Source: JAAZMF01 sp036786445 (GTDB lineage: Bacteria > Bacillota > Limnochordia > DTU087). From it: DNA of 56,890 nucleotides. Below, one piece after another: positions 15,790-24,537 of the stretch. The DNA is taken from contig DAIQRD010000002.1 of the NCBI GenBank assembly GCA_036786445.1, positions 1-56,890 of the forward strand. The letters are read 5' to 3'. The position numbers were made by a program, and so were the translations under genes. How positions within the stretch are numbered: position 1 is the stretch's first letter; each line of letters begins with the position of its first letter. Below the pieces are notes generated by a model. It saw only the letters and a list, made by a program, of their open reading frames with translations. It ran no database searches and had not been told where the DNA came from.

Positions 15790-16982
15790 CACCAGCCGCC
15801 CTAGCTATACCTTTGATGGACTCCCCCTATATTATCGAGACGGGTCTTGTCTCCCTAAATAAGCATGGTGAGGAGCTTTGTGGGGACAATGTTGTTATTT
15901 CCCACAGAGATGATTCTGTGATTATGGTCCTTTCTGACGGATTAGGGAGTGGGGTGAAGGCCAATATCTTATCCACTCTGACTAGTAAGATAGCCGGCAC
16001 CATGCTGGAGATGGGCGCCAGCCTTGATGAAGTGGTAGAGACAGTGGGACAAACCCTTCCCATCTGTAAAGTACGGGGCTTAGCTTATTCGACTTTTACT
16101 ATCATCCAGATTTTTCATGACGGGAAGGTTTACATGGCTGAATTTGATAACCCCTCTGTCTTCTATTTGCATAAGGGCAAAATTACCTCTGTACCGCATC
16201 GAGAGCGCTGTATTGGCAACAACAAAATCAGGGAAACACGGTTTCAAGCGGGAGTTGGAGATTTCCTGGTGGCGATTTCTGACGGTGTTGTCCATGCCGG
16301 GATTGGAGCTGTTTTGAACCTAGGTTGGCAGTGGCCCAATGTGGCTCGTTTCCTAGAGAAAGCTGTGGTTCAGGAGCGCAATGCCCCCAATGTGGCTCAA
16401 CGCTTGGGAGATATCTGTCAGCACCTTTATGCCGGCAAGCCTGGAGACGACACTACCATTGTAGCCCTTTATATTCGCCGGCCTCGGCATCTGACCCTGG
16501 CGGTGGGCCCCCCCCGGCGACCGCAAGATGATCACCGATTGGCAGAGCTCCTAGCGGCAGCGCCGGGCAAGAAGGCAGTGTGTGGAGGCACCACCAGCAA
16601 TATCATTGCTCGAGAGTGGCAGACCGATTTAGAGGTGGATCTACGCTATTGCAGCCCCACTATACCGCCATTAGGCCGTATTCAGGGCGTTGATCTGGTG
16701 ACAGAGGGGATTATCACGATTTCCAGTGCTTTGGAGAAATTAAAGTCCCTGCATCAAGGTAAAGGGATGGGTGAGGTCCTGACAGCTGAGGATGGGGCGA
16801 ACATGTTGGCTAGCCTGCTATGGGAAAGTGATGAGATTGATTTTCTTGTGGGAGGAGCTATCAATCCAGCTCACCAAAATCCCGAGTTGCCCCTGGGTTT
16901 GGCTTTGAAAGAACAGGTGATCACTGAGCTCACCCACTGTATGGAACAGGCAGGCAAGACAGTGTCGGTCACTTCCTTTTGA
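15786..16982 (+). CDS. SpoIIE/PP2C-type serine phosphatase linked to hydrogenase sensor
   Basis: A 398-residue cytoplasmic protein. Residues about 10-235 form a PP2C-like SpoIIE phosphatase domain with metal motifs HGEELCGDNV, MVLSDGLGSG, AISDGVVHAG and GDDTTIVAL. The C-terminal 150 residues are a separate, unrecognised domain beginning after LYIRRPRHL. No membrane segment is present. It is translationally coupled to hydS (four-base overlap), the arrangement known for group C sensory hydrogenases with a PP2C partner, so H2 or redox signals may pass to a phosphoprotein through it. The target is not in the operon. It is 50 bases upstream of hydC. Confidence 0.85.
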   Translation: MTPAALAIPLMDSPYIIETGLVSLNKHGEELCGDNVVISHRDDSVIMVLSDGLGSGVKANILSTLTSKIAGTMLEMGASLDEVVETVGQTLPICKVRGLAYSTFTIIQIFHDGKVYMAEFDNPSVFYLHKGKITSVPHRERCIGNNKIRETRFQAGVGDFLVAISDGVVHAGIGAVLNLGWQWPNVARFLEKAVVQERNAPNVAQRLGDICQHLYAGKPGDDTTIVALYIRRPRHLTLAVGPPRRPQDDHRLAELLAAAPGKKAVCGGTTSNIIAREWQTDLEVDLRYCSPTIPPLGRIQGVDLVTEGIITISSALEKLKSLHQGKGMGEVLTAEDGANMLASLLWESDEIDFLVGGAINPAHQNPELPLGLALKEQVITELTHCMEQAGKTVSVTSF

Positions 16983-17032
16983 GGACTGCACTGTTGCAAT
17001 AGAAAATATGAGGCTTTCTATGAGGAGAAAGG

Positions 17033-17572
17033 ATGACAGACGTGGCAAAAGCCTTACCAATAGCAGAAGTAGAGGATTATGGCATGCAACAGGAACGGCA
17101 GTTCGCCAAGGTCAATGAAATAATTGCTCAGTATAAAAAAGAGGAATCGGCTTTGATTCCCATCCTACAGAAGGTACAAGGGGAATATCGCTATCTGCCC
17201 GAAGAAATTTTAGCTTATATAGCTACAGCTTTGGACATGTCTCCGGCCACAGTCTACGGTGTAGCCACATTTTATGCTCAGTTTTCCCTTGATCCCATGG
17301 GAAAGTATGTGATCAGAGTCTGTGATGGTACTGCTTGTCATGTGCGGCGCTCCCAAGCTGTTTTGGATGCTATTCGCAAGAAACTGGGCCTGGCTAAGGG
17401 TGAGAGAACCACTGAAGATATGGGTTTTACTGTGGAGACCGTATCTTGTCTAGGTGCTTGCGGATTGGCGCCGGTGGTGACCATCAATGACGAAGTCTAC
17501 GGAAAAGTGACACCTGAGGCCATTACTGAAATCCTAGATACTTTGCAGAAACGGGGAGGGGATGCAATATGA
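17033..17572 (+). CDS. hydC: [FeFe]-hydrogenase subunit HydC (NuoE-like)
   Basis: A 179-residue NuoE-type [2Fe-2S] protein with a helical N-terminal half and a thioredoxin-like C-terminal half. The cluster ligands are CDGTACHV and CLGACGLAP. ATG 17033 follows GAGGAGAAAGG. It overlaps hydB by four bases. In trimeric NAD-linked and electron-bifurcating hydrogenases this subunit docks between HydB and HydA and carries electrons. The full motif set suggests a working subunit. Confidence 0.94.
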   Translation: MTDVAKALPIAEVEDYGMQQERQFAKVNEIIAQYKKEESALIPILQKVQGEYRYLPEEILAYIATALDMSPATVYGVATFYAQFSLDPMGKYVIRVCDGTACHVRRSQAVLDAIRKKLGLAKGERTTEDMGFTVETVSCLGACGLAPVVTINDEVYGKVTPEAITEILDTLQKRGGDAI

Positions 17573-19515
17573 TTGAGACCGCGGCTAGGCTAGAGGTTTT
17601 TCGTCGAGAGAAACAAGCTGCTCTAAAACGGGAGAAGCACCGGGTATTGATTTGTGCTGGTACCGGCTGTGTGGCCAATGGCTCATTGAAGGTCTATGAA
17701 GAATTGTGTAAAGCTGTGGCAGACCAGGGTCTTGCCATTGCTGTTGATTTAGAGGCTGAAGATCATCACGAAGGTGTCGCTATTAAGAAAAGCGGTTGCC
17801 ATGGATTTTGCGAAAAGGGACCTCTGCTCAGAATCGAACCTGAGGGCATCTTGTATGTTGGCGTCAGACCGGAAGATGCAGCGGATATTGCTACAGCCTT
17901 GGCAAAAGGCGAGGTAGTCGAAGGACTCTTATACAGGCAGCCCAATACCGAGGAAATCTTTGCCCGGGAAGAGGACATCCCTTTCTACCGGCAGCAGAAA
18001 AGGATTGCTTTGGCTGATTGTGGAGTGATTGATCCAGAGAATATCTGGGAGTACATTGCTAGGGATGGATATGCTGCTGTAGCCAAGGCGCTGACTGAAA
18101 TGAGCCCGGAGGATGTATGTGATGAAGTCGTCGAGTCGGGGCTTAGGGGTCGAGGCGGTGGCGGGTTCCCTGCCGGCCGCAAATGGGCCCTGACCAGAGA
18201 AGCACCGGGTGAGCAGAAATATGTAATCTGTAATGGTGATGAGGGAGATCCTGGTGCTTTTATGGACCGCAGCCTCATGGAGGGCGATCCCCATCGAATC
18301 ATTGAGGGTATGATCGTGGCCGGTTATGCCATCGGGGCGAATAAAGGCTACGTATATATGAGGGCTGAGTATCCCTTAGCAGTGCAGCGGATGCTCAAAG
18401 CCATCGATGATGCGAGAACCCAGGGCCTTCTAGGAGAGGACATCTTAGGCAGTGGTTTTGACTTTGATATCACTGTCAAGGAAGGCGCGGGAGCCTTTGT
18501 TTGTGGCGAGGAAAGCGCCCTCATCGCATCAATTGAGGGCAAACGGGGTATGCCTCGGCCCAAACCTCCCTTCCCAGCGCAAAGCGGTCTCTGGGAATGT
18601 CCTACCAAAGCCCGCCGTTTCGGCGGGCTTTGTCAGTAGTATGAAGTCNNNNNNNNNNGGGAATGTCCTACCCTGATCAATAATGTCGAGACCTTTGCCA
18701 ATATTCCCCCCATCATTTTCCAGGGGGCGAAGTGGTTTCGGGAGTTGGGGTCAGAAACTAGCCCTGGTACAAAGACCTTTGCCATTACGGGAGAGGTTGC
18801 TAACACAGGTCTAATCGAAGTGCCCATGGGTAAGACCTTGAGGGAGATTGTCTTTGATATCGGCGGAGGTCTCCGCAATAATGGTGAGTTCAAGGCAGTT
18901 CAGATCGGTGGCCCATCGGGGGGTTGTTTGACAGCAGATCATCTCGACTTGCCCCTGGATTTTGATTCTTTACGGGCTGTAGGGGCCATGATTGGGTCTG
19001 GCGGTCTGGTGGTTATGGATCAGAACACTTGTATCGTGGAAGTGGCTAGGTTTTTCATGAACTTCACCCAAAACGAATCCTGTGGTAAGTGTGTGCTTTG
19101 TCGGGAAGGCACCCGACGCATGCTGGATATCTTGCAGAAGATAGTGGATGGTGAAGGCAAATTAAGTGATCTCGATGACCTGGTAGAGATCGGCGAAGCT
19201 GTCCAAGAGGGGTCATTGTGCGGCTTGGGGAAAACGGCTCCCAACCCTGTACTCACCACCATGAAGTACTTCAAAGACGAGTACCTCGCCCATGTGGTGG
19301 AGCATCGCTGTCCCGCTGGAGTCTGCCAAGGTCTGAAATCCTTCACCATCAATGCCGAGCTTTGCAAGGGTTGCAGCAGATGTGCCCGGGTGTGCCCCGT
19401 GGGGGCCATATCCGGAAAGATAAAAGAGCCTTATGTGATAGATCAGGAGACCTGTATCAAGTGTGGGGCATGCAAGGAAACTTGTCGCTTTGACGCCGTA
19501 GAGGAGGTTGCTTAA
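17569..19515 (+). CDS. hydB: [FeFe]-hydrogenase subunit HydB (NuoF-like), interrupted by an assembly gap
   Basis: Two open segments (17569-18606 and 18659-19515) belong to one gene of about 626 residues. Domains are: a thioredoxin-like [2Fe-2S] region (CAGTGCVANGS, SGCHGFCEKGP); the NuoF FMN/NADH module (GLRGRGGGGFPAGRKWA, then NGDEGDPGAFMDR); an SLBB region; the [4Fe-4S] site ESCGKCVLCREGTRRM; and two C-terminal ferredoxin clusters (CKGCSRCARVCP, CIKCGACKETC). This is the NAD(H)- and ferredoxin-linked subunit. GGGAATGTCCTACC occurs on both sides of 52 foreign/N bases; joining the copies restores WECPTLINNVETF and a normal protein. The apparent stop at 18637-18639 is therefore an assembly artefact. 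Confidence 0.92.
18607..18658. other. assembly gap with spurious contig-end sequence
   Basis: Ten Ns (18649-18658) follow 42 bases that break the hydB frame. These bases contain a perfect palindrome AAAGCCCGCC-GTTTC-GGCGGGCTTT. The 14-base repeat GGGAATGTCCTACC (18593-18606 and 18659-18672) marks the true overlap of the two contigs. Confidence 0.9.
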
Positions 19516-21525
19516 ATGGCCCAGACCATGATGATTGACGGCAAATCGGTGGAGATCAATGGGGAGAAAAATATACTAGAGGTATGCCGAAAAGCAGGCA
19601 TAGAACTACCGACTTTCTGCTATCATTCGGAGCTCTCAGTCTATGGCGCGTGTCGTATGTGCCTAGTGGAGTTGGAAAATGGCCAGATAGTTGCTGGTTG
19701 CTCCACACCGCCCCAAGCGGGGCAGGTAGTGAAGACTCACACACCTCGGGTGCAGAAAATCCGCAGGATGGCTCTGGAGCTTCTATTAGCTAACCATGAT
19801 CGGGATTGCACCACCTGTGAGAAAAGCGGTTCCTGTAAACTGCAGGATTTGGCTCAGCGTTTCGGTGTTCGAGAGGTGCGGTTCGGCCAGCGGGATATCA
19901 AGGTAGATATTGATGATTCCAGCCTGGCCTTGGTTCGGGATCCCAATAAATGCATCCTTTGTGGTGACTGTGTGCGCATGTGCCAGGAAGTGCAGGGGAT
20001 TGGAGTACTGGATTTTGCCCATCGGGGGGCAGAGATGACGGTTACCCCTGCCTTTGGGAAGACTATGGCGGAGGTTGATTGTGTAAACTGTGGGCAGTGT
20101 GCTGCAGTTTGCCCTACCGGTGCTCTAGTTGTCAAGTCTCAGACGGCCCAGGTTTGGCAGGCACTCCATGATGAGGAGAAGACAGTAATAATCCAGGTAG
20201 CACCGGCAGTGAGAGTTGCTGTGGGGGAGATCTTCGGACTAGAGCCAGGGCAAAACACCTTGGGTAAGCTGACGGCGGCATTGCGCCAGATGGGTTTTGA
20301 CAAGGTATTTGATACTAGTTTCGCTGCTGATCTGACAGTCATGGAAGAAGGCACTGAATTCCTCCAACGGTTGCAGAAAGGAGAGAAACTGCCCCAGTTC
20401 ACATCTTGTTGCCCGGCTTGGGTCAAGTACACTGAGCAGTACCATCCCGAAATTCTAGAGAATCTATCTACTTGTCGGTCACCACAGCAGATGTTCGGGT
20501 CCTTGGCCAAGAAGTACTACGCCAAAGAGCTAGGCATCAAGCCAGAGGATATGGTAGTAGTCAGCCTCATGCCGTGTACTGCTAAGAAATTCGAAGCTGC
20601 TAGGCCGGAGTTTGCTACCGATTCAGTGCCAGATGTGGATTTTGTGGTCACAACTCAAGAGATAGTGCAAATGATTCGGGAAGCTGGTCTGGATTATGCT
20701 CATCTAGAGGATGATTCTCTGGATATGCCCTTCGGTTTCACCTCCGGAGGAGGCATTCTTTTCGGAGTGACTGGTGGTGTTTCAGAAGCGGTCTTGCGGG
20801 CAGCCCACTATCTCTTGCTGGGCCATGAATTAGACCAGGTGAATTTTACTGAAGTGCGGGGTATGGAGGGGTTAAGAGCCGCGGAAATTGATGTTGGTGG
20901 TCAAAAGGTCAAACTAGCCATGGTCTACGGGCTGGCCAATGCCAAGGAACTATTGAAGCAGATCCAAAGCGGTGAAGCTGAATATCATCTAGTGGAAATC
21001 ATGGCCTGTCCTGGAGGTTGTATAGGCGGGGCAGGACAACCTATAGGGACTAACTCCGATGTTCGCCAAGCTCGGGCCCGGGGGATTTACACAGCAGATA
21101 AAGCTCAACAGCTGAGGAAATCTTACCAAAACCCACTTATTGAAGCCGTCTATGAGAAATGGCTCGGTACACCCAATGGTGAAGCTGCTCACAAGGCCCT
21201 GCATACGACCTATGGTGAGCGGCGGCGGATTCAAGGTGACAGTATTAGCTTAGGCCATAATCATGCAGACAAACAGCTAGATGTAGCAGTCTGTGTGGGA
21301 ACCAGCTGTTACCTCAAGGGTTCTTACGATGTGCTTCAGAATCTAGGTCAGCGGTTACGGGACGCGAAACTGAATGATCAAGTCGATCTGAAAGCCACGT
21401 TCTGTTTTGAGAATTGTGGTGCAGGTATTAATGTAAAAGTGGGAGATACCCTATATAGTGGGATGTCCCCAGCTAAGACCGGATTCCTATTTGACAAGGT
21501 CATAGAGCAATTGGAAGCGAAGTAA
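19516..21525 (+). CDS. hydA: [FeFe]-hydrogenase catalytic subunit HydA with C-terminal ferredoxin-like extension
   Basis: A 669-residue catalytic subunit. Order of domains: plant-type [2Fe-2S] domain (CYHSELSVYGACRMC); His-Cys [4Fe-4S] site (HDRDCTTCEKSGSC); two [4Fe-4S] clusters (CILCGDCVRMC, CVNCGQCAAVC); H-cluster domain with intact motifs TSCCPAW, MPCTAKK and MACPGGCIGG; small-subunit-like region; and a C-terminal thioredoxin-like [2Fe-2S] domain (CVGTSCYLKGS, CFENCGAG). All residues needed for H2 catalysis are present, including the proton-relay cysteine absent from the HydS paralogue. With HydB and HydC it makes the trimeric, probably electron-bifurcating, enzyme. It starts immediately after the hydB stop codon. 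Confidence 0.96.
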   Translation: MAQTMMIDGKSVEINGEKNILEVCRKAGIELPTFCYHSELSVYGACRMCLVELENGQIVAGCSTPPQAGQVVKTHTPRVQKIRRMALELLLANHDRDCTTCEKSGSCKLQDLAQRFGVREVRFGQRDIKVDIDDSSLALVRDPNKCILCGDCVRMCQEVQGIGVLDFAHRGAEMTVTPAFGKTMAEVDCVNCGQCAAVCPTGALVVKSQTAQVWQALHDEEKTVIIQVAPAVRVAVGEIFGLEPGQNTLGKLTAALRQMGFDKVFDTSFAADLTVMEEGTEFLQRLQKGEKLPQFTSCCPAWVKYTEQYHPEILENLSTCRSPQQMFGSLAKKYYAKELGIKPEDMVVVSLMPCTAKKFEAARPEFATDSVPDVDFVVTTQEIVQMIREAGLDYAHLEDDSLDMPFGFTSGGGILFGVTGGVSEAVLRAAHYLLLGHELDQVNFTEVRGMEGLRAAEIDVGGQKVKLAMVYGLANAKELLKQIQSGEAEYHLVEIMACPGGCIGGAGQPIGTNSDVRQARARGIYTADKAQQLRKSYQNPLIEAVYEKWLGTPNGEAAHKALHTTYGERRRIQGDSISLGHNHADKQLDVAVCVGTSCYLKGSYDVLQNLGQRLRDAKLNDQVDLKATFCFENCGAGINVKVGDTLYSGMSPAKTGFLFDKVIEQLEAK

Positions 21526-21540
21526 TACATGTCTTGTGGG

Positions 21541-21569
21541 GCTGCCCTGTCTGTATGGTACAGGGCGGC
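21541..21569 (+). terminator. hairpin between hydA and rex
   Basis: GCTGCCCTGT pairs with ACAGGGCGGC (one G-T-type mismatch) around a 9-base loop. There is no T-run, so part of the transcription may read through into rex. Confidence 0.5.
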
Positions 21570-21655
21570 CCGCTCTCAAGGGGCATAGGGTATAGGTATA
21601 TCACAGCCCAGTTGTTGGGCGTCGGGAATAGGCGAAGAAAAGGAGGGCTCTAAGC

Positions 21656-22354
21656 ATGGCGAGATTAGTCTCCATCCCTAAACCTACATTAGAAAGGCTG
21701 CCTGTATATTACCGAGTCCTGTTGCACTGCCAAGAAACAGGTGTGCAGTACATCTCCTCAGGGGACCTGGGCCTCAGGTCGGGGTTTGACAATGCTCAGG
21801 TGAGAAAAGATCTAAATCACATATGGAGTGGTGGGCGGCCGGGTCTTGGCTATGAAGTTGAAAAACTAGCCAACTGTCTGGCAGATTTTCTGGGACTGCG
21901 CAATAACACTGATGCTATCTTGGTTGGGGCTGGTCGACTCGGTGCAGCACTAGTAGGATACCCTGGATTTGGTAGTTATGGTTTCACCATAGTGGCAGTC
22001 TTTGACTCTGATGCAGAGAAGACTGGACGGTCTTTATACGGGCGCCCCATCATGCCCATGCACCGGTGTGCTGACCTCATCAAACGGTTGGGCATCAAGA
22101 TTGGAATTATCACGGTGCCAGCAGAGTCGGCACAGGCTGTTGCTGATACTATGGTGGAGGCAGGGGTGCAAGCCATCTGGAATTTCGCTCCCCTGAGGCT
22201 GGAAGTGCCAAAAGAGGTTATGGTGCGCAGTGAGGATCTAGCCGTGGGTTTGACTACGTTGTCCTATCATATCAGAGAGCAAGCCTTGCCAGGAGAGGAT
22301 TCCCATCCGGTGGCGGCAATCAGTTCAACAGCCCAAAGGCTCGAGCGCTTGTAG
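21656..22354 (+). CDS. rex: redox-sensing transcriptional repressor Rex
   Basis: A 232-residue protein. The N-terminal winged helix (IPKPTLERLPVYYRVL, SSGDLGLRSGFDNAQVRKDL) is followed by a Rossmann NAD(H)-binding domain (ILVGAGRLGAALVGYPGF, VAVFDSD). Rex leaves DNA when NADH/NAD+ rises, thereby turning on NADH-consuming pathways such as hydrogen production. ATG 21656 has GGAGGG. It sits right after hydA, and a candidate Rex box lies at the head of the hydrogenase operon, so it is most likely the direct regulator of that operon. Confidence 0.97.
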   Translation: MARLVSIPKPTLERLPVYYRVLLHCQETGVQYISSGDLGLRSGFDNAQVRKDLNHIWSGGRPGLGYEVEKLANCLADFLGLRNNTDAILVGAGRLGAALVGYPGFGSYGFTIVAVFDSDAEKTGRSLYGRPIMPMHRCADLIKRLGIKIGIITVPAESAQAVADTMVEAGVQAIWNFAPLRLEVPKEVMVRSEDLAVGLTTLSYHIREQALPGEDSHPVAAISSTAQRLERL

Positions 22355-22371
22355 GCATGGACAGCGAGCCG

Positions 22372-22776
22372 TTACGGCTTGAAAGGGAATTTTTGCTCAA
22401 AATCTAATGTGAGGATTTCAGTAAGCCAGATGAGTAGCTCTGCTACTTCGTCAGCAGTTTTGTCCGCGGTCCACCCTGTCTCTTCCAGTGTTCTAAGCGT
22501 TAGGTTGGCCACGTGTTGGGCAAGTTGCTCAGCGTATGTCTCCAAAGCCGATTCTGATGTCGTTACGTCCACAGAGGCTAGCAAACGGTTGTAAAGGCGA
22601 AATGCCTGTAGGTACAGGCGTTCATTGCCTTGTTGCTTGGCTCGTAGATAGACCTCCCTGAGTTTCGCCAGGGTAGCTTGCTTCACCTCTGCCCGGGTAC
22701 CATCTAACGCGAATTCCAAGCGGTTGAGGTTGTCATATATCTGCTCAACGATTTCGTCTGGTCTCGATGCCTCCAT
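22372..22776 (-). CDS. helical hypothetical protein
   Basis: A 134-residue, almost entirely helical, soluble and acidic protein with no cysteine and no signal peptide. I recognise no family. ATG 22776 has a GGGGGG stretch about 14 bases upstream, a loose ribosome site. It faces rex tail to tail with 17 bases between them, and two more minus-strand genes lie upstream of it, which may form one transcript (23.8 kb down to 22.4 kb). Confidence 0.6.
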   Translation of the reverse strand: MEASRPDEIVEQIYDNLNRLEFALDGTRAEVKQATLAKLREVYLRAKQQGNERLYLQAFRLYNRLLASVDVTTSESALETYAEQLAQHVANLTLRTLEETGWTADKTADEVAELLIWLTEILTLDFEQKFPFKP

Positions 22777-22887
22777 GCAGAAAGCCCCCCTGCTTTTCCA
22801 ACACGATTGCGGGGTGATCCCCCGCTACTATATTACAGCATTGAGGGAGACTCTCCTGCTAGACCAAACCTGTTCTTAGGAGAATAG

Positions 22888-23136
22888 CTAGTAAATAGGG
22901 GGCTCAGAGTTTTCCTCTAATCCAGAACTGTCGGCGGGGCGGCCATTCATGGAGAATCGATCCATTTCGGAGAGGAGATCATGCAATAACTGCAGTTGTT
23001 CTTGTTTGAGGCGGACAATCCGGTTGACTTTTTCACTGAGCTGGCCAGCTTTGGTACGTACGGCCAACTCTCGATATTCATGTTGCAGGAGCAGGGTTTC
23101 TATATCGATGAGCTTTGCGGTGATCTTGTCATGCAA
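22888..23136 (-). CDS. small coiled-coil hypothetical protein
   Basis: I chose TTG 23136 because GGGAGGTG sits six bases before it; an ATG at 23160 would include the ribosome site in the coding part. The 82-residue product is a long amphipathic helix (DIETLLLQHEYRELAVRTKA, VNRIVRLKQEQLQLLHDLLSE) with an acidic unstructured tail. No known family was recognised. Its position 76 bases downstream of the anti-sigma-like ATPase gene on the same strand suggests a common transcript. Confidence 0.55.
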   Translation of the reverse strand: MHDKITAKLIDIETLLLQHEYRELAVRTKAGQLSEKVNRIVRLKQEQLQLLHDLLSEMDRFSMNGRPADSSGLEENSEPPIY

Positions 23137-23212
23137 TAGAGGCACCTCCCAGACCAGCATTCCAGCCGGTATTCATGATCAGTGTATGCTGGCCAGGGAA
23201 GGGAGGCTACCT

Positions 23213-23755
23213 TTATTTGCAGGGAGAAGATGGGCCTTGAAGAGATTTGGTTATCACTATAAAGGCGATACATTCCTCTTTGGTGACGCGTAGGCCAGTA
23301 CGGATATCGTCCACCAGGGAACCAACCATCAGGAGATCTAGGTTCTGAGTAGAGTCTTGCTGATCAAGGGCTGGGTGGGTTTTTACCCGTGTATCGCAAA
23401 AGCACTTACCCTGGCTGCTGATGGAGATGGTTAGTCTCTGAGGTGCTATGCGAAACGTCAGCCGCAGGGGATTAGGTTCTAGATGGCGGTAAGAAAAATA
23501 CATTAGGTTGCGGCAAGCCTCCGTAAGCGCAACTTTGTAACTGGTTATATCGCAAATATCCAGTCCTACCTTATTGAATATATCGCCTAGAACCAAGCGG
23601 GGGATAGTCAGGTATCGTTCATTGAGAGGGATGATTAGTTCCAGATGATCTGACCGACCGTCAGGTGCATATCTCTCCACACAGTTCGCCTCTTTACAAC
23701 GATTTCGCCGTTGAATAGCCTCAAAGAAACCATACCCCATTAAGCAAGATTCCAA
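23213..23755 (-). CDS. anti-sigma-factor-like HATPase domain protein with Cys-rich N-terminus
   Basis: The core (about residues 35-180) resembles the RsbW/SpoIIAB-type ATPase fold: LIIPLNERYLTIPRLVLGDI, ALTEACRNLMYFSY (N-box E and N), then a short C-terminal part with VGSLVDDI and FIVITKS. The ATP lid is degenerate. The N-terminal region is cysteine-rich (NRCKEANC). The open frame continues upstream of the TTG at 23755 to about 23806, adding CQRCPASC before CLESCLMG, but no ATG/GTG/TTG with a ribosome site exists. The true start is unresolved (ATT 23797 or CTG 23791 are options). It could be a redox-sensitive partner-switching regulator near the hydrogenase/phosphatase genes. Confidence 0.6.
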   Translation of the reverse strand: MESCLMGYGFFEAIQRRNRCKEANCVERYAPDGRSDHLELIIPLNERYLTIPRLVLGDIFNKVGLDICDITSYKVALTEACRNLMYFSYRHLEPNPLRLTFRIAPQRLTISISSQGKCFCDTRVKTHPALDQQDSTQNLDLLMVGSLVDDIRTGLRVTKEECIAFIVITKSLQGPSSPCK

Positions 23756-23877
23756 ACAGCTCGCAGGGCATCGTTGACATTTGCTATCCAGGTCAATACA
23801 ATATAGTCAATTAGTGGCTTGCCATAGCAAAGAACGCTTTTGTACATACTACTGGCAAGGGGTGAGGGGGTGAAGGT

Positions 23878-24525
23878 CTGTATTCGGTTATTGTTGGATG
23901 TGGCAAAGTAGGCAGTGTGGTTGCCAACTTACTTGCACGGGATAAGCATAACATAGTGGTGGTGGATACCGATTTATCGGCTTTTCAGCATCTAGGTCCG
24001 ACGTTTAACGGGATTACTATTTTAGGAAATGGCATTGATGTGGATGTGCAGCGTAAAGCCGGTGTAGACAAGGCCGATGCTTTCGTAGCGCTCACTGGCA
24101 ATGATGCTACTAACCTAATGGCGGCTCAAGTGGCCCGGAAAATATACCACGTTCCCAAGGTGGTAGCCCGGGTGGCGGACAGTGAGAATGAGGCGTTGTA
24201 TAAACACTTTGGCATACAAACCACATCCCCTACTCTGTGGGAAGCCATGGAGATTCGCAACCTGATCTTGGATGGTTCCTTGTACCGCTACTTTTGCTTG
24301 GAGCAGGAACGTTTGGAGATGGTCAGGGCCAAGATCAAACCTAGAGCAGTAGGTAAGACTGTGGCAGAGATGTCAGCACCGGGGCAACTGGTGATCAGTC
24401 TGATCTTCAGGGGTAATCAGTCCTTCATACCTGAACTAGATACCAAATTGCAGGAAGATGATGAGATCATTGTGACTCTGACATTGGATAATGTAAGTAG
24501 ACATCGGAAATGGCTGGAGATCTAG
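23878..24525 (+). CDS. trkA: potassium uptake regulator TrkA, first half-size copy
   Basis: A TrkA/KtrA protein with an N-terminal Rossmann NAD-binding domain (SVIVGCGKVGSVVANLLARD, IVVVDTD) and a C-terminal TrkA-C domain (PRAVGKTVAEM to VTLTLDN). The conserved first beta strand lies upstream of the earliest usual start codon (GTG 23917), which would delete the GxGxxG loop. An in-frame CTG at 23878 directly after GGTGAGGGGGTGAAGGT gives MYSVIVGCGKVG, the normal TrkA start. I therefore place the start there. The protein is about 215 residues, half of E. coli TrkA. It gates TrkH on the cytoplasmic side and is 12 bases upstream of a second copy. Confidence 0.85.
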   Translation: MYSVIVGCGKVGSVVANLLARDKHNIVVVDTDLSAFQHLGPTFNGITILGNGIDVDVQRKAGVDKADAFVALTGNDATNLMAAQVARKIYHVPKVVARVADSENEALYKHFGIQTTSPTLWEAMEIRNLILDGSLYRYFCLEQERLEMVRAKIKPRAVGKTVAEMSAPGQLVISLIFRGNQSFIPELDTKLQEDDEIIVTLTLDNVSRHRKWLEI

Positions 24526-24537
24526 GGGTGAGGTCAT

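Noticed and set aside
18607..18636. Strong GC-rich hairpin inside hydB, looking like a terminator
   Set aside because: It lies in contig-end sequence next to the N run and breaks the gene; it is most likely an assembly artefact.
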